Part shown: positions 1-11,180 of the stretch, piece after piece | Numbering within the stretch: position 1 is the stretch's first letter | Layout of the letters: every line of letters starts with the position of its first letter | Source of the DNA: Trematomus loennbergii | Lineage: Eukaryota > Chordata > Actinopteri > Perciformes > Nototheniidae | NCBI GenBank assembly: GCA_012861695.1 | Contig: JAAOOA010000002.1 | Location: forward strand, 35,481,244-35,545,243 | Direction: 5' to 3' | DNA length: 64,000 nt | Program-made: the position numbers and the translations under genes | Notes under the pieces: model-generated | Told to the model about the DNA's origin: nothing | Seen by the model: the letters and a program-made list of their open reading frames with translations, nothing else | The model's database searches: none

Positions 1-1
1 G

Positions 2-346
2 CTCTTTATACTCGCTCTTACACAACTGTTGGCTAATGGGACAATTTTGTACACATATCTCCAGATCCTTGTTGCATGCTTCAGATCCAAGAGAACCGAC
101 ACAAAAGCCAGAGCTCTGCAGACCTGTGCTACACATTTGACAGTTTTCCTCCTTTTGGAGTGTCTTGGTCTTTTTACTATCATATCATACAGGATCAAAG
201 ATATGTCACCACATTTAAGGAGATTCATTGGAATGTCAACTTTAATTTTCCCTCCAACATTAAATCCAATCATCTATGGACTGAAAACCAAAGAAATTAG
301 AGAAAAAGTAGTGTACTTTTTTAGGAAAAAAATCTTTCCATCTTAG
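2..346 (+). CDS. Odorant receptor, C-terminal part (gene cut by window edge)
   Basis: The frame is open from the first bases of the window to TAG at 344-346. It covers about TM5 to the C-terminus of a fish odorant receptor, a seven-helix GPCR of olfactory neurons. Visible are a TM5 stretch ending TILYTYLQIL, the intracellular loop 3/TM6 signature KARALQTCATHL, and the TM7 motif NPIIYGLK followed by a short basic tail. The product is nearly identical to the C-terminal half of the receptor at 33264-34198, and the 3' flank is shared for about 1.3 kb, so the two are recent tandem duplicates. Whether this copy is intact depends on sequence left of the window. No internal stop is seen. Confidence 0.9.
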   Translation, partial: LFILALTQLLANGTILYTYLQILVACFRSKRTDTKARALQTCATHLTVFLLLECLGLFTIISYRIKDMSPHLRRFIGMSTLIFPPTLNPIIYGLKTKEIREKVVYFFRKKIFPS

Positions 347-1660
347 GCAGGCAGCAAGGTTCAACTTCTTGACAATGTTTTTTATGTCTTGCAACCTTAT
401 AAATACGTTATTTGCTACTAATTCCTTTTTGTGACTGCAAAACCTAATTTGGCTTTATGTTCATGTAAGGTTTAAGTTTCTGACAAAAGATAATTTAAAT
501 AGTTTAACCGTGGGCTAATTATTGTACATGGTAATGTGAAACAATAAATGTCCCATTTGGAACGTATCATTAATTATTGCATTATTATTTTACTGTTAAT
601 AAAATGTAAATAAGCTTTATGACCTTGTCATGTTTTCTGCTCCAGGACATTCCCCCCCAATACAATGTTTGTAAAGTCACCAGGATTTGTTACTTGAGGA
701 ATACTGTGACACACCACTGCTGTTTTTGCAAATAAACGTAATTGTAAAAGGCAAATTTGTAAATTAAGTGTCTCCGAGTTTGCTTTGACAATGTAAATAA
801 ATGTTAATACTAATTTGTTTGATTTGTTAAACTGTAAATAATAAGGAGGTAAACTGAAGACAAGATTCTTTAGATTTTATTAAAATGTTAAGAAATGTCT
901 AATTATCCCAATCAAGCCTTCTCAGTTTCTTGGAACACATGTATTCATGTTACTGTGTGTATTCACAATACAAATACAGCAGAGGGCGATAAGTACACAA
1001 AACCCTAGCCATAGCTACTGTGTATTGGTTCAGCTCCGTGTGGATCTTTTACATTTTGTGAGATTTTGCTGCCCTCTTGTCTATTTAAAGGTCAGCATTT
1101 ACTGCAGCATTCAACATATACATACAGTAGAGCTTTTAAGGAGCCAGGTATTTCATTGAAGACTATATTATGAGTTAACTTAAAATAGCAATTACTTATA
1201 AGAATTGGAAGATAATGTGTTCCAGAAATGATGTACTTTGTGACTCCAGATATAATTTGAACTACATAGATCGAAATCTTTATATTTTATATTCTAGCAC
1301 ATTGATCAAATATTATATATAGGTTTGGATCAACTATCAATGACATCAACCATTATTTTAATAAAGATTGCTGCTTACTTTATAAACTTGTTTGTATTGT
1401 TGTCTTTATAAATTGTTTTCATAAGCTTATCTTTTGTCACGCATGCTGCCCTTTTCGTGGCTATATATGCAGTGTGTCTTCATGTACATTTGTCTTTGTC
1501 TTGACAATATTTGTACGTCACAAACAACTAAAGTCAATTTTTCTACATAATTGGACAACTAAGCAGAAACTGAATATATTGTCCATTAAAATAATGCCTG
1601 CACGAGGCTGTAAATTAAATGATCAAATATGTCCAAATAATATACATACTCAAAATATAT
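347..1660. repeat. 3' flank shared with 34199-35852 (tandem duplication of an OR locus)
   Basis: Non-coding A/T-rich flank that runs parallel to the flank of the second OR copy with small indels. The second copy has an extra 381-bp element at the position equal to about 474 here. Short open frames in it are not supported as genes. Confidence 0.85.
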
Positions 1661-3295
1661 GGAATTATGGAGTATTAATTCCATATATTTTGAATATATA
1701 TATATATTTGTATTATATATATATATAATACGATGTACCTCAATGAGCTACTCTGTTATTTAAAATCCTCTTTTGTGTTCTGCAGTCTTAGAGACTTTTT
1801 TTGTACAAAATCAGTGGTGTTTCTCACATTCATTCTTCAGGAAAGAGAACACAAATCACATCACTGAATATTATGATATTGATGGTGCATTGTTGCACTT
1901 ATCATCAGTCATCCAGAACTAGATATCCAAAAGAGTTAATGCCTTTTTTAATATATAAATAATGTAATGTATGCAAAAATACAAAAGTTTTTTGATAAAA
2001 AAAAGAAAAAGATTATATGTTTGTTTTAAATAGGTTTGGATCAATGAAAGAAAAAAAGAAAAAAAGAAAACGGGAGATGGCCTGTATATCAGCATCATAA
2101 AACACACTTTATTCAAAGTTGACCCAAACAAAAGACCTCATAGCTGCCTTGAGAAGGTCTATCTGTTTGAACAAAACCACAGTGAAGTTTTTGAGGTTGG
2201 ATATTCAATATCGCTGCGCTAACCTTCCCATATTTGTGAAAATGACGCAAAATAAAATGATTATACATTTTTACAAATGTGGCACACATTTTTGATGACT
2301 TTGATGAATTGATTTAACAAAAAGTAATTGTTAAAACAACAAAGCAAACAGATGAAACTAGAAACAATTGAAACAATGCAATATGGTTGTGTAAATCCTA
2401 TATACCCTTTTATGACAACATTCATATAAAGTAGACAAAGCACTCAAATCCAATACAAATATGTGTGTCTGATAAGTCCAGAGTGCCACTTGTGCCACTA
2501 AGAAATTATTATATCTTTGTTCACTTAATTTTCACTTATATGTGCAAGTTAGCAAGTAGGTACTATAAATAACATTTGTGTCATTTGAACAAGGTATTGG
2601 TGGTCCCTATGTGAAACCTTGTAGCTCACCATCCTCGGACAGCTAGCAGTCTATGAAACTAAGGAAGAAGAGGCCACTTGATTTGGAGTTGATGTTTGTC
2701 GAATATCCAACCTAATATAAAATAAATGCTTATCTTACAGAGGTGGATATACAAATGGGCCAGGTTTACATGCTGTTTCTCCCGGCAGTCTCTCTATCTG
2801 CCTGCTGAGCAGCAGCTTTCACTGGCTGTTAGGAGCGATCCATCAATTAGCTAAATAAATCGGAGAATATCTGCAGACAACCTACTTGATTTGTCCAATA
2901 TAGTCGTCCGATCGCCTTGCCCTAATCTGAATGTTACATCTGGAGTTTAAAACTCCTCCTTAAAACGTTTGTCTTCGTGGCAACCTATATAACATGTGGC
3001 AACATATTTTTCATTGTTACAGAAAACATTTTAATCTCATGTTCAGCTATGTCTTACAATGGAAGAGTGGTCTAAGTCCCTATATATTTGTGCTACCTTG
3101 CCCCTTATAGGCCTCTTTGTCCAGCTGTCTGGCCAATCAAAAAAGCCACACTGTGTTGTTCTGCAAGGTCAGCTTTTTTTTTAACATGACTGTAAGGATG
3201 ATGCCTTTACCAGACTAGGTTAGAAACTGTGTAACTTAAAGTATTCAAAGAATTTATATTCTACAATCCAATTAAATTATGTTTTTTTTTAACAG
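1661..3295. other. A/T-rich intergenic DNA, nothing recognised
   Basis: Contains AT runs near 1690-1730 and an A/G-rich stretch at 2045-2070. No coding, RNA or transposon signature could be supported. Confidence 0.5.
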
Positions 3296-3658
3296 AAAGT
3301 TCTTCTTTCTGTCTCAAAAAGAATGAGAAGCAGCATTCAGTTATTATGCTCCAAATATCTGGAACAAACTCCCAGAAACCTGCAGGTCCGCTGCAACTCT
3401 TACTACTTTTAAATCCAGGCTGAAGACTTTCTTTTTGCCGCTGCTTTTAATTGAACTATTCACATCTTAAACTGCACTGTAACTTTTAACTTTTATCCAT
3501 GTATTTTTTCTTTTAATGTTTATTTTATTATCTTTTCTTTTTAATGACTGATTTTAAATGCCATTTTTAAAATGTCTTCCATTTTTGTAAAGCACTTTGA
3601 ATTACCTTGTGTTGAAAGGTGCTATATAAATAAACTTGCCTTGCCTTGCCTTGCCTTC
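3296..3658 (+). mobile_element. LINE 3' end fragment (CR1/L2-like) with (TTGCC)n tail
   Basis: The start encodes the conserved C-terminal LINE motif WNKLPETCR followed by FKSRLKTFFL. A 3' UTR follows with the typical ending GCTATATAAATAAA and a short TTGCC tandem tail. It is 5'-truncated, as usual for dead LINE copies. Confidence 0.75.
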
Positions 3659-3719
3659 TGTAAACACTTTTTTATTTAGTTTATGTTAATGTTTGGATGG
3701 TGGTTCATCAACAAATATA

Positions 3720-5032
3720 TTTATTATTCTTCCAAAGCCCCATGTAAGCCAGTCCTTAAGTAAAAAGAAAAATCTCGACCGCTCCATTCTCGCAAATTTT
3801 AGGCCCATCTCCCAGCTACCTTTTTTATCTAAAGCCCTGGAGCGAGTAGTCTATGTCCAGCTGCAGTCGTTCTTAACCACGCATGGCATCCATGAACAAT
3901 GTCAGTCTGGCTTCAAACCTAAGCACAGTACTGAAACAGCCCTTTTAAGAGTTTTTAATGATCTGCTCCAAGCCGCCGACTCAGGTAGCCCAGCTGTCTT
4001 GGTGCTGTTAGACCTGACAGCTGCCTTTGACACTGTGGACCATCGCATCCTGTTGTCACGGCTTGAACAGTCCGCAGGCATCACAGGCTCTGCCCTTGCA
4101 TGGTTCAGGTCCTACCTGACAGACCGTAGCTTCTCAGTGCAGCTAGGTGCCTTCTCCTCTGCCAAAGCCCCTCTTACCTGTGGGGTTCCCCAAGGCTCTA
4201 TCCTGGGCCCCATCCTCTTTTACTGTACATACTGCCCCTAGGTTCAATTCTCACTAAACACAATATTCCCTTCCACTGCTACGCCGATGATGTACAGATC
4301 TATCTGCCTCTCAAAGCAAATGTCAAACACTCACTACAGCAGTTGATGGACTGCTTGATCGAGATAAAATCCTGGCTGAGCCAACATTTCCTTAACCTCA
4401 ACGAGAGCAAGACTGAGGTAATCTTTTTTGGACCCCAACCTCCAGCCTCTCCGGTTGATATTCTGGGCTCTCTCAATGAAAACATCCTCCCTTCTGTCAT
4501 GAACCTTGGAGTGACCTTCACTAGCACTTTAAAATTCGACAAGCAGGTCAGCACCGTAGTTAAGACCTGCTTTTTAAATAAGACTATTAGCCAAAACCGT
4601 CGTATTTATCTTTTAAAGACCTAGAAAGGGTTATTAATGCTTTTGTTACCTCAAGACTGGACTATTGCAACGCTCTATACGTGGGTATGGACCAGGCCTC
4701 AATTAAACGCCTGCAGCTAGTCCGAAACGCAGCTGCACGTCTTCTGACTGGCCACAAAAAGCGTGACCACATCACCCTAATTCTGGCCTCACTGCACTGG
4801 CTTCCAATTCGGTTCTGAATTTATTTTAAAATCCTTTTATTTGTTTTTAATCAGAACACCTTTATTAGTCCCACAGAGGAAGCCCTAAATGGGCTGGCTC
4901 CGGCCTATATAGCAGAACTCCTCCATCGCTACACTCCAGCCAGAGCTTTAAGGTCTGCTGACCAGCTATTGCTGATAGTGTCCAAGACCAGGCTCAAAAC
5001 CCGAGGTCACCGAGCCTTCGCAGCAGCTGGCC
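3720..5032 (+). pseudogene. LINE reverse transcriptase fragment (CR1/L2-like), first part of a split copy
   Basis: Encodes the RT domain of a non-LTR retrotransposon. In order: FRPISQLPFLSK, the HSTETALL region, LDLTAAFDTVDH (first catalytic Asp), GVPQGSILGP, and, after a frame break near 4220, CYADD (second Asp pair) at about 4278. A further frame break follows near 4620. It lacks the endonuclease, so it is 5'-truncated. The copy stops at 5032 in the codons for a conserved AAAGPRLWN motif and resumes at 31539-31798, so the 26.5-kb element between them was inserted into this LINE. Not functional. Confidence 0.88.
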
Positions 5033-5180
5033 CAACCTGGTCTCACCAGAATGCGTGACTCCACCACGACTCCTTAACACCGCAGTGCGTGGTGGAGTCA
5101 CGAACTTTGCTGCATTTACGTGTCGGCACCACGCAAACAACCCCAATGTAAAGTGAATGAGGCTCCTTTGTCGTGGTGCA
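5033..5180 (+). repeat. Left terminal inverted repeat of the 26.5-kb element
   Basis: The first ~41 bp are identical to the reverse complement of the right end, and the match continues with few mismatches for about 150 bp. It contains its own imperfect inverted motif (GTGACTCCACCACG near 5055 and the complement near 5090), so the tip could fold into a hairpin. Confidence 0.88.
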
Positions 5181-6300
5181 CACAAGTAGTAATAATGATC
5201 CCGCTTCCATCACATTAGTATGCATAAAAAAGTGACAGGTCACACCTACTACTACTTATGCTAATGACCTCCTTTGTTCGAGGTGTTATAACATGCCGGT
5301 GCGATATCACACCTGCCTGTTATATCCTTATCACGTACAGGTGCGATATCCCCCCTGTCTCCCCCCTGTCTAGCGCTGCCCCCCTCCCCCCTCCACACCC
5401 CCTCCTTCTCCCCCCTCCTGTCCGGTCAACATGTCCGTTACAGTTTAAATCTTCCGGACAAAATTAGAAAAGTGCCGGTCAAAGGTCTTCTATGTTATTT
5501 ATTGAGCTTTGAAACAAATTGATATGATTCGATATTAAACAAACTAATTATAGTAGATTAATTAACTATTCAAACGTGTACAGTAATTTACAATAACACG
5601 GGAATAATAAACGGAGCGCTCTCCCCCTCTCCTGACAACACGCCAGTATCATGCAGCTCGCGGATCCAATAATGAGTGACCCGACAGTAAAACTAAACAT
5701 ATCTATAACTAGTTTAGGTAGTTTGAGAGGTAATTAAAATAGCTACGTGTGATATTCTAACCTGAAGTGTGTGTTTTGTTCCGCTCACCGCATGCAGAGA
5801 TGCGTGTCGACTCGTCAGCAGCAGCTGGTCTCCCGTCAGATTAGACTCTACTCGCGTTTATGTCCATATCGATCAGATCTAGCTAGTTCTAATGATGTGA
5901 CTACCTGCTTATTAAAAGACACCTAAACAATAAGCGTCACTATGCAACGGGGTGAGGCCACAAAGTATAGCGCAGCATTATGCATTTGTTTACATGCCCA
6001 CCGGAACCCCGAGGCATTACCAACAGATCAACGCGCAATCAGCCCATACAGGACATCTCTTTCTCCACATTATGTGTAGACATTATAATTGACTATTCTT
6101 GTCTGTCACATACTCTTTTGTCTGTCACATACTATTCTTGTCTGTCACATAAGTGGCGCAACTGATGCGGTATTGCGCTAAGGGGATATAATTTTGACCG
6201 GACATTTTGACCGGAGAGATTTCGATTTGCCGGTCTTCAGCATATTTTACCGGTCATAGTCCGGTAATTACCGGCTAACGGGAACTCTGGGGTGGAGACA
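5181..6300. other. Non-coding outer arm segment with CCGGT cluster and short tandem repeat
   Basis: No gene recognised. A cluster of CCGGT/ACCGG motifs lies at about 6190-6290 and another at 5440-5485. A 16-17 bp unit (TTGTCTGTCACATACT) occurs three times at about 6098-6151. The segment occurs again at 19740-20840 (inverted) and in part at 26897-27593 (inverted). About 90 bp of it also occurs inside the element at 31804-32728. Confidence 0.6.
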
Positions 6301-6338
6301 ATGAGGCTTGATTTGGATCTGATCTGGAAAAACTCTGG
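6301..6338 (+). other. Candidate 5' exon ending in a splice donor
   Basis: ATG at 6301 opens 12 codons followed by a consensus-like donor (CTCTG/GTAAGTA) at 6338-6344. A possible acceptor (TTGAATATAG) sits just before leader repeat 1 at about 6880. The simplest join meets a stop soon after, so the transcript structure is unproven. The same donor exists in the right arm near 19700 on the minus strand. Confidence 0.3.
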
Positions 6339-6524
6339 TAAGTACTTTTATCATTATAATATCATGTCATTATTTAATGCTGTTTTGTGTGTGTGTGTTC
6401 AACGAAGTCTCTTTGAGAGGAAAATTATAATTTAAAGAAGTTTCAAGGCTTTATGGCATATGCCCATTAGCTACAGTGTAGATATGTCAATGAAAAACAT
6501 AGGTCACAGGCTCCTCCAACAGTG

Positions 6525-6532
<8 letters not shown>

Positions 6533-6570
<38 letters not shown>
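6533..6570. repeat. (AT)n run
   Basis: Pure AT dinucleotide run. Its mirror copy in the right arm is the site into which the Gypsy element at 14440-19465 inserted. Confidence 0.9.
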
Positions 6571-6577
<7 letters not shown>

Positions 6578-6884
6578 GAGCACATAAAACAGATAAAATA
6601 CTGCAATAGAATGTTTTGATCTGACAGATTTGTGCGTAATTCTCTCACAAAGGAACTGTAAGATACACGTTTATGTATGGAAAACTTTATAACTTGGTAA
6701 AATATTCATTCATTTGTAATGAATTACTTGACTAACATTACTTTTTTTAAATATATGTTTTTAGATGCTTTACTTTGATTTCTTTCATGTTATTTTAACA
6801 CAACATTACTTTTTCATATTTTTCAACATACTGTGATATTTGTTTTTTCTCTCCTTTTTCCATTATATTTTTGAATATAGTCCC

Positions 6885-6963
6885 ACCCACTCAGCAAATC
6901 ATCCAAAACTAAGGACCCCACTAAGACGACCGTTGAAAACTAGCCATGGATCTGAGAAAAACA
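6885..6963 (+). promoter_or_regulatory. Leader repeat 1, upstream of gene A
   Basis: About 78 bp nearly identical to 9370-9446, from CCCACTCAGCAAATCATC to GATCTGAGAAAAAC. It abuts the gene A start codon at 6945. Finding the same block before two unrelated genes suggests a shared promoter, splice-acceptor or leader-peptide module. One frame reads through both copies with a shared basic peptide (RTPLRRPLKTS). The inverted copy is 13999-14077. Confidence 0.5.
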
Positions 6964-8029
6964 AGTCTGATGTAGCCTACCCTTATTATCACCAGGATAA
7001 CGGATATGGGCTTAATGACTGGATGTTACAAAGTAAGGGAGAGGATGTTCCCGAAGAAGAGCTTTCCTCTATATCATATCCATGTAAGGTCTTTAGGACA
7101 AAAGAGGACTATGATAAAATGACATATGAAGAATATCTTTCTTTAAAAGATGGTATTATAGATAACCTTTATAGAAACAATATATCTCATACAACTCGCC
7201 AAGATCGCAAACGACAATTAGCAGAAAAGAAAAGCAAAAGTAAAGAAAACCGAAGAAAAAGCAAAATGAAAAGGAGAAGAAATGAAAAGCAAACGCAGAA
7301 TGCGAATGAAAAGAAAAGGGACAATAGGACGGAAAAAGACAAAAAGAAGGAAGGTGAAAAGAAAAAGGAACAAAGTGAAGAAATTTCAACTAACTATAGA
7401 GGATGCTGATAGTGTTGTAGAGCCATTACCGGATCATAATAATCTTATAGATCATCTACCGCTAACCGACTGCTGCGAATGTGTTGAACAAATACCAAAA
7501 GCAATGGCAGAGCTTTGCTTCAATATAATGAGAGAAAAAGCACGATACTATGGAATTGCCCAAATTGGCGACAGTGCCAGAACATGTAAAAAGACTGTTG
7601 GAGGATCTCTATTCTAGTATCGGTTGTCATTACAGCGAAGGATATGCCAAAACGTGTGCGACATAGACAAAGCTTTTGAAGACAATTATATGGTACCCGT
7701 CCTTACAGCTAAACAAATCCTATGCCAGGTATTCAACAGACCACAAGAAGCACAAGAAGCCCCAGAAAGGATTACATTCAGAGCTAATAATGGTGAAACC
7801 GAAGAAGAAGCAAAGCAGATTATAATCGTTGCGGGTGAAAGGATAGAGAATTTGCAAGTGATGTTAATGCACTTATCTGAAAAATGCATTCATTTACTTC
7901 CAAGAGACCCCTAAACATCTACTTGGGCAATGTGAATTGAACGATAAACCGATCACTGTAAATGAAACGCGGAGAGAAGCAGCAGTGCAAATCGTTAAGT
8001 CTATTACCTTGTATGCACTACGACATTAA
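6945..8029 (+). pseudogene. Gene A, left copy: unrecognised virus-like protein, frame-broken
   Basis: Product not recognised. From ATG at 6945 to TAA at 8027-8029 there is about 360 codons of coding-like sequence broken by frameshifts: a one-base difference in an A run near 6957 versus the right copy, and breaks near 7390, 7590 and 7910. The N-terminal ~75 residues are acidic/aromatic (YPYYHQDNGYGLNDWML, then YEEYLSLKDG). A very basic Lys/Arg-rich linker follows (about 7200-7380), then a Cys-containing helical region (DCCECVEQIPKAMAELC) and a C-terminal helical part ending near VKSITLYALRH. The basic linker resembles nucleic-acid-binding or nuclear-targeting segments. The inverted copy 12922-14016 has different breaks, so both descend from an intact gene. 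Confidence 0.6.
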
Positions 8030-8279
8030 CTTGGTCAAATGTAATATGTCTTTCTGAAAATGTGGCGAATGGTGTGTTTTTCAAAAACAACCATAACAAA
8101 TGAAAATGTGTTTTATTTTTGCTTTCATATATAGTATAGTATTAACTCCTTGACTAGACTGTACTAAAATAAGACGTTTCACTGTTTAAATGGAAGTAGA
8201 AAATCGAGATAATGATGAGGTTCGTTATGTATCCAGTAACTATGAACAGCAGTTTGAAAATGTTATTTAACCCTTTAAC

Positions 8280-9240
8280 TCTAATTGACAAATCTAAAAT
8301 AGCCTCTAGCTTATCTATAATTTGTGATTTTAACACTTATTCACTGACACAAGGCAGATTATGGCTTTTTTCTCTTGCCAAGATACTTTTAGACACACTT
8401 TGAGGTATGCAAAACCTTAAAACTAGAAAATGAAGTACATTGTCTGATTAGATTTTTTCTTAAAGACTGTTTCTCTAAAAGGCAAGTTTGTGATTTTTAA
8501 CACTTATTTACTGACACAAGGCAGATTTTGACTTTTTTCTCTTTTCTTGTGTTACCAAGATACTTTTAGATACACTTTGATGTATGCAACACTTAACAAA
8601 AGGGTATAATATGAAGTACTTTGTAAGGAATGGGGGTTTCTTTAATACCCCTTTTTTATTTTTAAAAACACTTGTACAGTTAAATAATGTAGGTTTTCTC
8701 TGATATTTTAGTTATTTTCAGCTACCAAGATACTTTTTTGATACACTTTTATGTAGGAACATTTGGCAACTGGTAGAATGTCAATTATTTTGTAACAAAT
8801 GTATTTTCTTAAAGACTGTGACTCTAAAAGGGAAGTTGGTGATTTTAACATTTATTTTTTTTTCTCCCGTTGTCTTTCACTTACTTTTTGGATACAGTTT
8901 TATGTATGACAACTTTACAACTGGTAGAAAGTTAAGTACTTTTTCTGAACAGATTTTCTTTAAGACTGTGACTCTTAAAGGCAAGACAATCCAGTTTTAT
9001 GGAAGTAACTTAAATTATTTTTGTTTTTTCTCCTACAAAGATACTTATAGTTACACTTTAATGGATGCAAAACTTTATAACTTGGTAAAATATTCATTAT
9101 TTTGTAATGAATTGAGTTTTCTTTTTTGTTTTTGTTTTTCAACATACTATTGTACACAATGACTTTTCCATATATATATATTTTTTTTTCTGACAAACTA
9201 TACTTTGACTTTTTCCGTAAAATCGTGACAAACTATTACT
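8280..9240. repeat. Diverged tandem repeats, unit about 155-190 bp
   Basis: The block CCAAGATACTTTTAGA plus a following TATGCAA-type box recurs near 8379, 8567, 8726, about 8880 (weak) and 9039. Each is followed by an AAAGACTGTGACTCTAAAAGG-like box. A related block lies at 6655-6720. It fills the space between genes A and B, and its mirror image lies at about 11790-12720. Short open frames here are not credible genes. Confidence 0.65.
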
Positions 9241-9335
9241 TATCTTAAATTTGACCTCTTGCTGCTTGGTTGGAAATGATAGATGAAAAAGCTACAAAGC
9301 TTAAAGAACTTTTCTAAAAACTCTCAATTCTACAG

Positions 9336-9927
9336 ATGACTCCCCCCACTCAACGCAATAAGTCCACCCCCCACTCAGCAAATCATCTAAAACGAAGGAC
9401 CCCACTAAGACGACCGTTGAAAACTAGCAGGGATCTGAGAAAAACCAAGTTCCCCCCGCGAGTTGCAGCCAGGAACAAACTCCTGGACTACTATCGTCAC
9501 CACCATTGTGGACACCCAAATCTTGCAGTACTACTGCTGCTGATGTTACTCCTGGGGCCAAGACGTCTCTGTTTTGAACATAGTGAAATCGGAGTTGGTT
9601 GATATTCTGGAGAGGGTGCTGCATCGGTACAGAGAAGAAATCTGCAATGGATGCCGAGTCAGTCACCCCGGCCAGAGGCAACACGATTGTCTGAATGACA
9701 TTCCAGAATATTTCTTCAGAAACAATTACAACGCGTTAATGAAAAGACTTTGGCTCGCCGACTTCATTACTGCGATTGACCAGAGTCTTAATGATAAAAA
9801 CATTTACACGGCTGAATGGAGGATCCAAGGCGCTTCGGAGGCTTTTCTGCACAATCTCAAAAACTGCAGACGCCTCAAGGAGAGACTTGAAAAGATCCAT
9901 GCCGAGCTGGATGGAGAAGAAGACTAA
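9336..9927 (+). pseudogene. Gene B: small Cys/His-motif protein, unrecognised
   Basis: Two overlapping open frames. The first starts at ATG 9336, just after a possible acceptor (TTCTACAG), runs through leader repeat 2 and ends near 9600. The second is open from 9544 to TAA at 9925-9927 and has no early ATG, so it must be reached by splicing or a lost frame. It encodes about 117 residues: an amphipathic start (ELVDILERVLHRY), a compact metal-binding-like motif CNGCRVSHPGQRQHDCL, then a helical acidic C-terminus. The spacing (CxxC, His, His, Cys) suggests one zinc site. I believe similar motifs occur in small proteins of fish DNA-virus-like elements but cannot verify this here. The body of the gene is absent from the right arm. 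Confidence 0.55.
9370..9446 (+). promoter_or_regulatory. Leader repeat 2, within the 5' part of gene B
   Basis: Second copy of the block at 6885-6963, about 90% identical by eye. It is mirrored at 11496-11571. It lies inside the frame starting at 9336, unlike copy 1, where it ends at the gene A start. Confidence 0.5.
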
Positions 9928-10073
9928 TAACCAGCGGTTGATTGAAGCCAGGGATTTTTTTTCGATACTTTGACTTTTCTTTAAAGTAAAATAAAAATGG
10001 GTAACTACTATGGAAAACAATCTGTATATATCTATCAGAATGCAGTCAATACCTGTTTAATAAGTGTTTGTTG

Positions 10074-10459
10074 ATGACGATTGAAAACAGAATGAATAGT
10101 GATCCCCGTGTAAACAGAACGGCTGAAGTTTGTAAACTAGAAGACATTTTGGATATCGTTCATTCTGGCAGTACTATTCCGGGTCATTGGGAAACGATGT
10201 AAACGAAACATTTAAAGTGGTACTGGAATCTTCATTTTCCGAAACATTCTGTAACATTACCGAAGAAATGAAACAAACACCAAAAGTGTATCATGTGCTC
10301 GCATTGTATGCTCTGTTTGTAGATGTAATGCATCTTTGTGTCAAAAACAGCATACACATGAATACTTTGGCCGAAGTGCAAAAACTCCATTATAATATTT
10401 CCCTTCATCTGGGGGATTCTGTGCTGGAGAAGATCCTGGGGATGTTGCAATCAGTATAA
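10074..10459 (+). pseudogene. Gene C: small helical protein, unrecognised, one frame break
   Basis: ATG at 10074 opens a frame to about 10200 (including LEDILDIVHSGSTIPGHWE). A one-step frame change near 10190 continues it to TAA at 10457-10459. The second part (about 85 residues) is mostly helical with a hydrophobic segment KVYHVLALYALFVDVMHLC. That segment loosely recalls the central helix of small viral Bcl-2-like proteins, but no diagnostic motif is clear, so this is only a thought. A polyadenylation-like AATAAA follows at about 10491. It is single-copy: the right arm has lost this region. Confidence 0.45.
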
Positions 10460-10945
10460 ATGTATTATTGATTCCTATGGGGTGAAAAACAATAAATTGT
10501 AAATACGAAATTCTGCAAATAAAAAAAGTGTTTTTTCATTTAAAAAAACTGTTGTCTTCAAATCATAGTATAGTATTTCCTACATATCATTTTAAAAAAG
10601 AGTCACAGTGTAGAATGTACGAACATTTATTTTAAAAGTACTAGTATAGTATGTTAAAAGTATCTTGAAAAAAGTCCAAGTATAGTATGTAGTTAAGAAT
10701 TATATTATATAGTTTGTCTGCAATGTCAGTATAGGATCTCTAAAAAAAAAATGAGAGAAAGTCATAGTATAGTTTGACAAAAAGATCCTGAAAAAGTCAT
10801 GACTTACCGTGTGTTGAAATGGTTTTGAATAAACACATCAGTATTTTAAAAAGTTGTGTCAAGTGCATCAGACAACTCAAATTACTCCATTTGAACCATA
10901 TTATAAATAAGTAAAGAATGGTCATAGTATATAGCAGGGCTGTTT
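10460..10945. other. A/T-rich spacer with recurring TATAGTATAG-like words
   Basis: No gene. The words AGTATAGTAT, AGTCATAGTATAGTTTGAC and relatives recur every 50-60 bp from 10565 to 10800. Similar words occur at the arm ends of the tandem repeats (about 11722), so they may be part of the same decayed repeat family. Confidence 0.4.
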
Positions 10946-10948
10946 TCG

Positions 10949-11175
10949 GTGTTTCTGTGTGTCTGTGTTTCAGTGTTTCAGTGTTTTGTGCTTCTGTGTT
11001 TTTGTGTGTCAGTGTTTTCAGTGTTTCAGTATTTCAGTGTTTTGTGTTTCAGTGTTTCAGTGTTTCAGTGTTTTGTGCTTCTGTGTTTTTGTGTGTCAGT
11101 GTTTCAGTGTTTCAGTATTTCAGTGTTTTGTGTTTCAGTGTTTCAGTGTTTTGTGTTTCGGTGTTTCAGTGTTTC
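10949..11175. repeat. Simple repeat of CAGTGTTT-type units
   Basis: 8-9 bp units of CAGTGTTT(T/C) with longer-period copies. All three forward frames are open through it, which makes low-complexity Phe/Cys/Val/Ser reading frames that are not genes. Confidence 0.85.
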
Positions 11176-11180
11176 TGTAA

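Noticed and set aside
2..346. Two overlapping frames at the OR start as separate genes
   Set aside because: The 76-300 frame is a shadow of the OR frame; the same shadow appears at 33928-34152.
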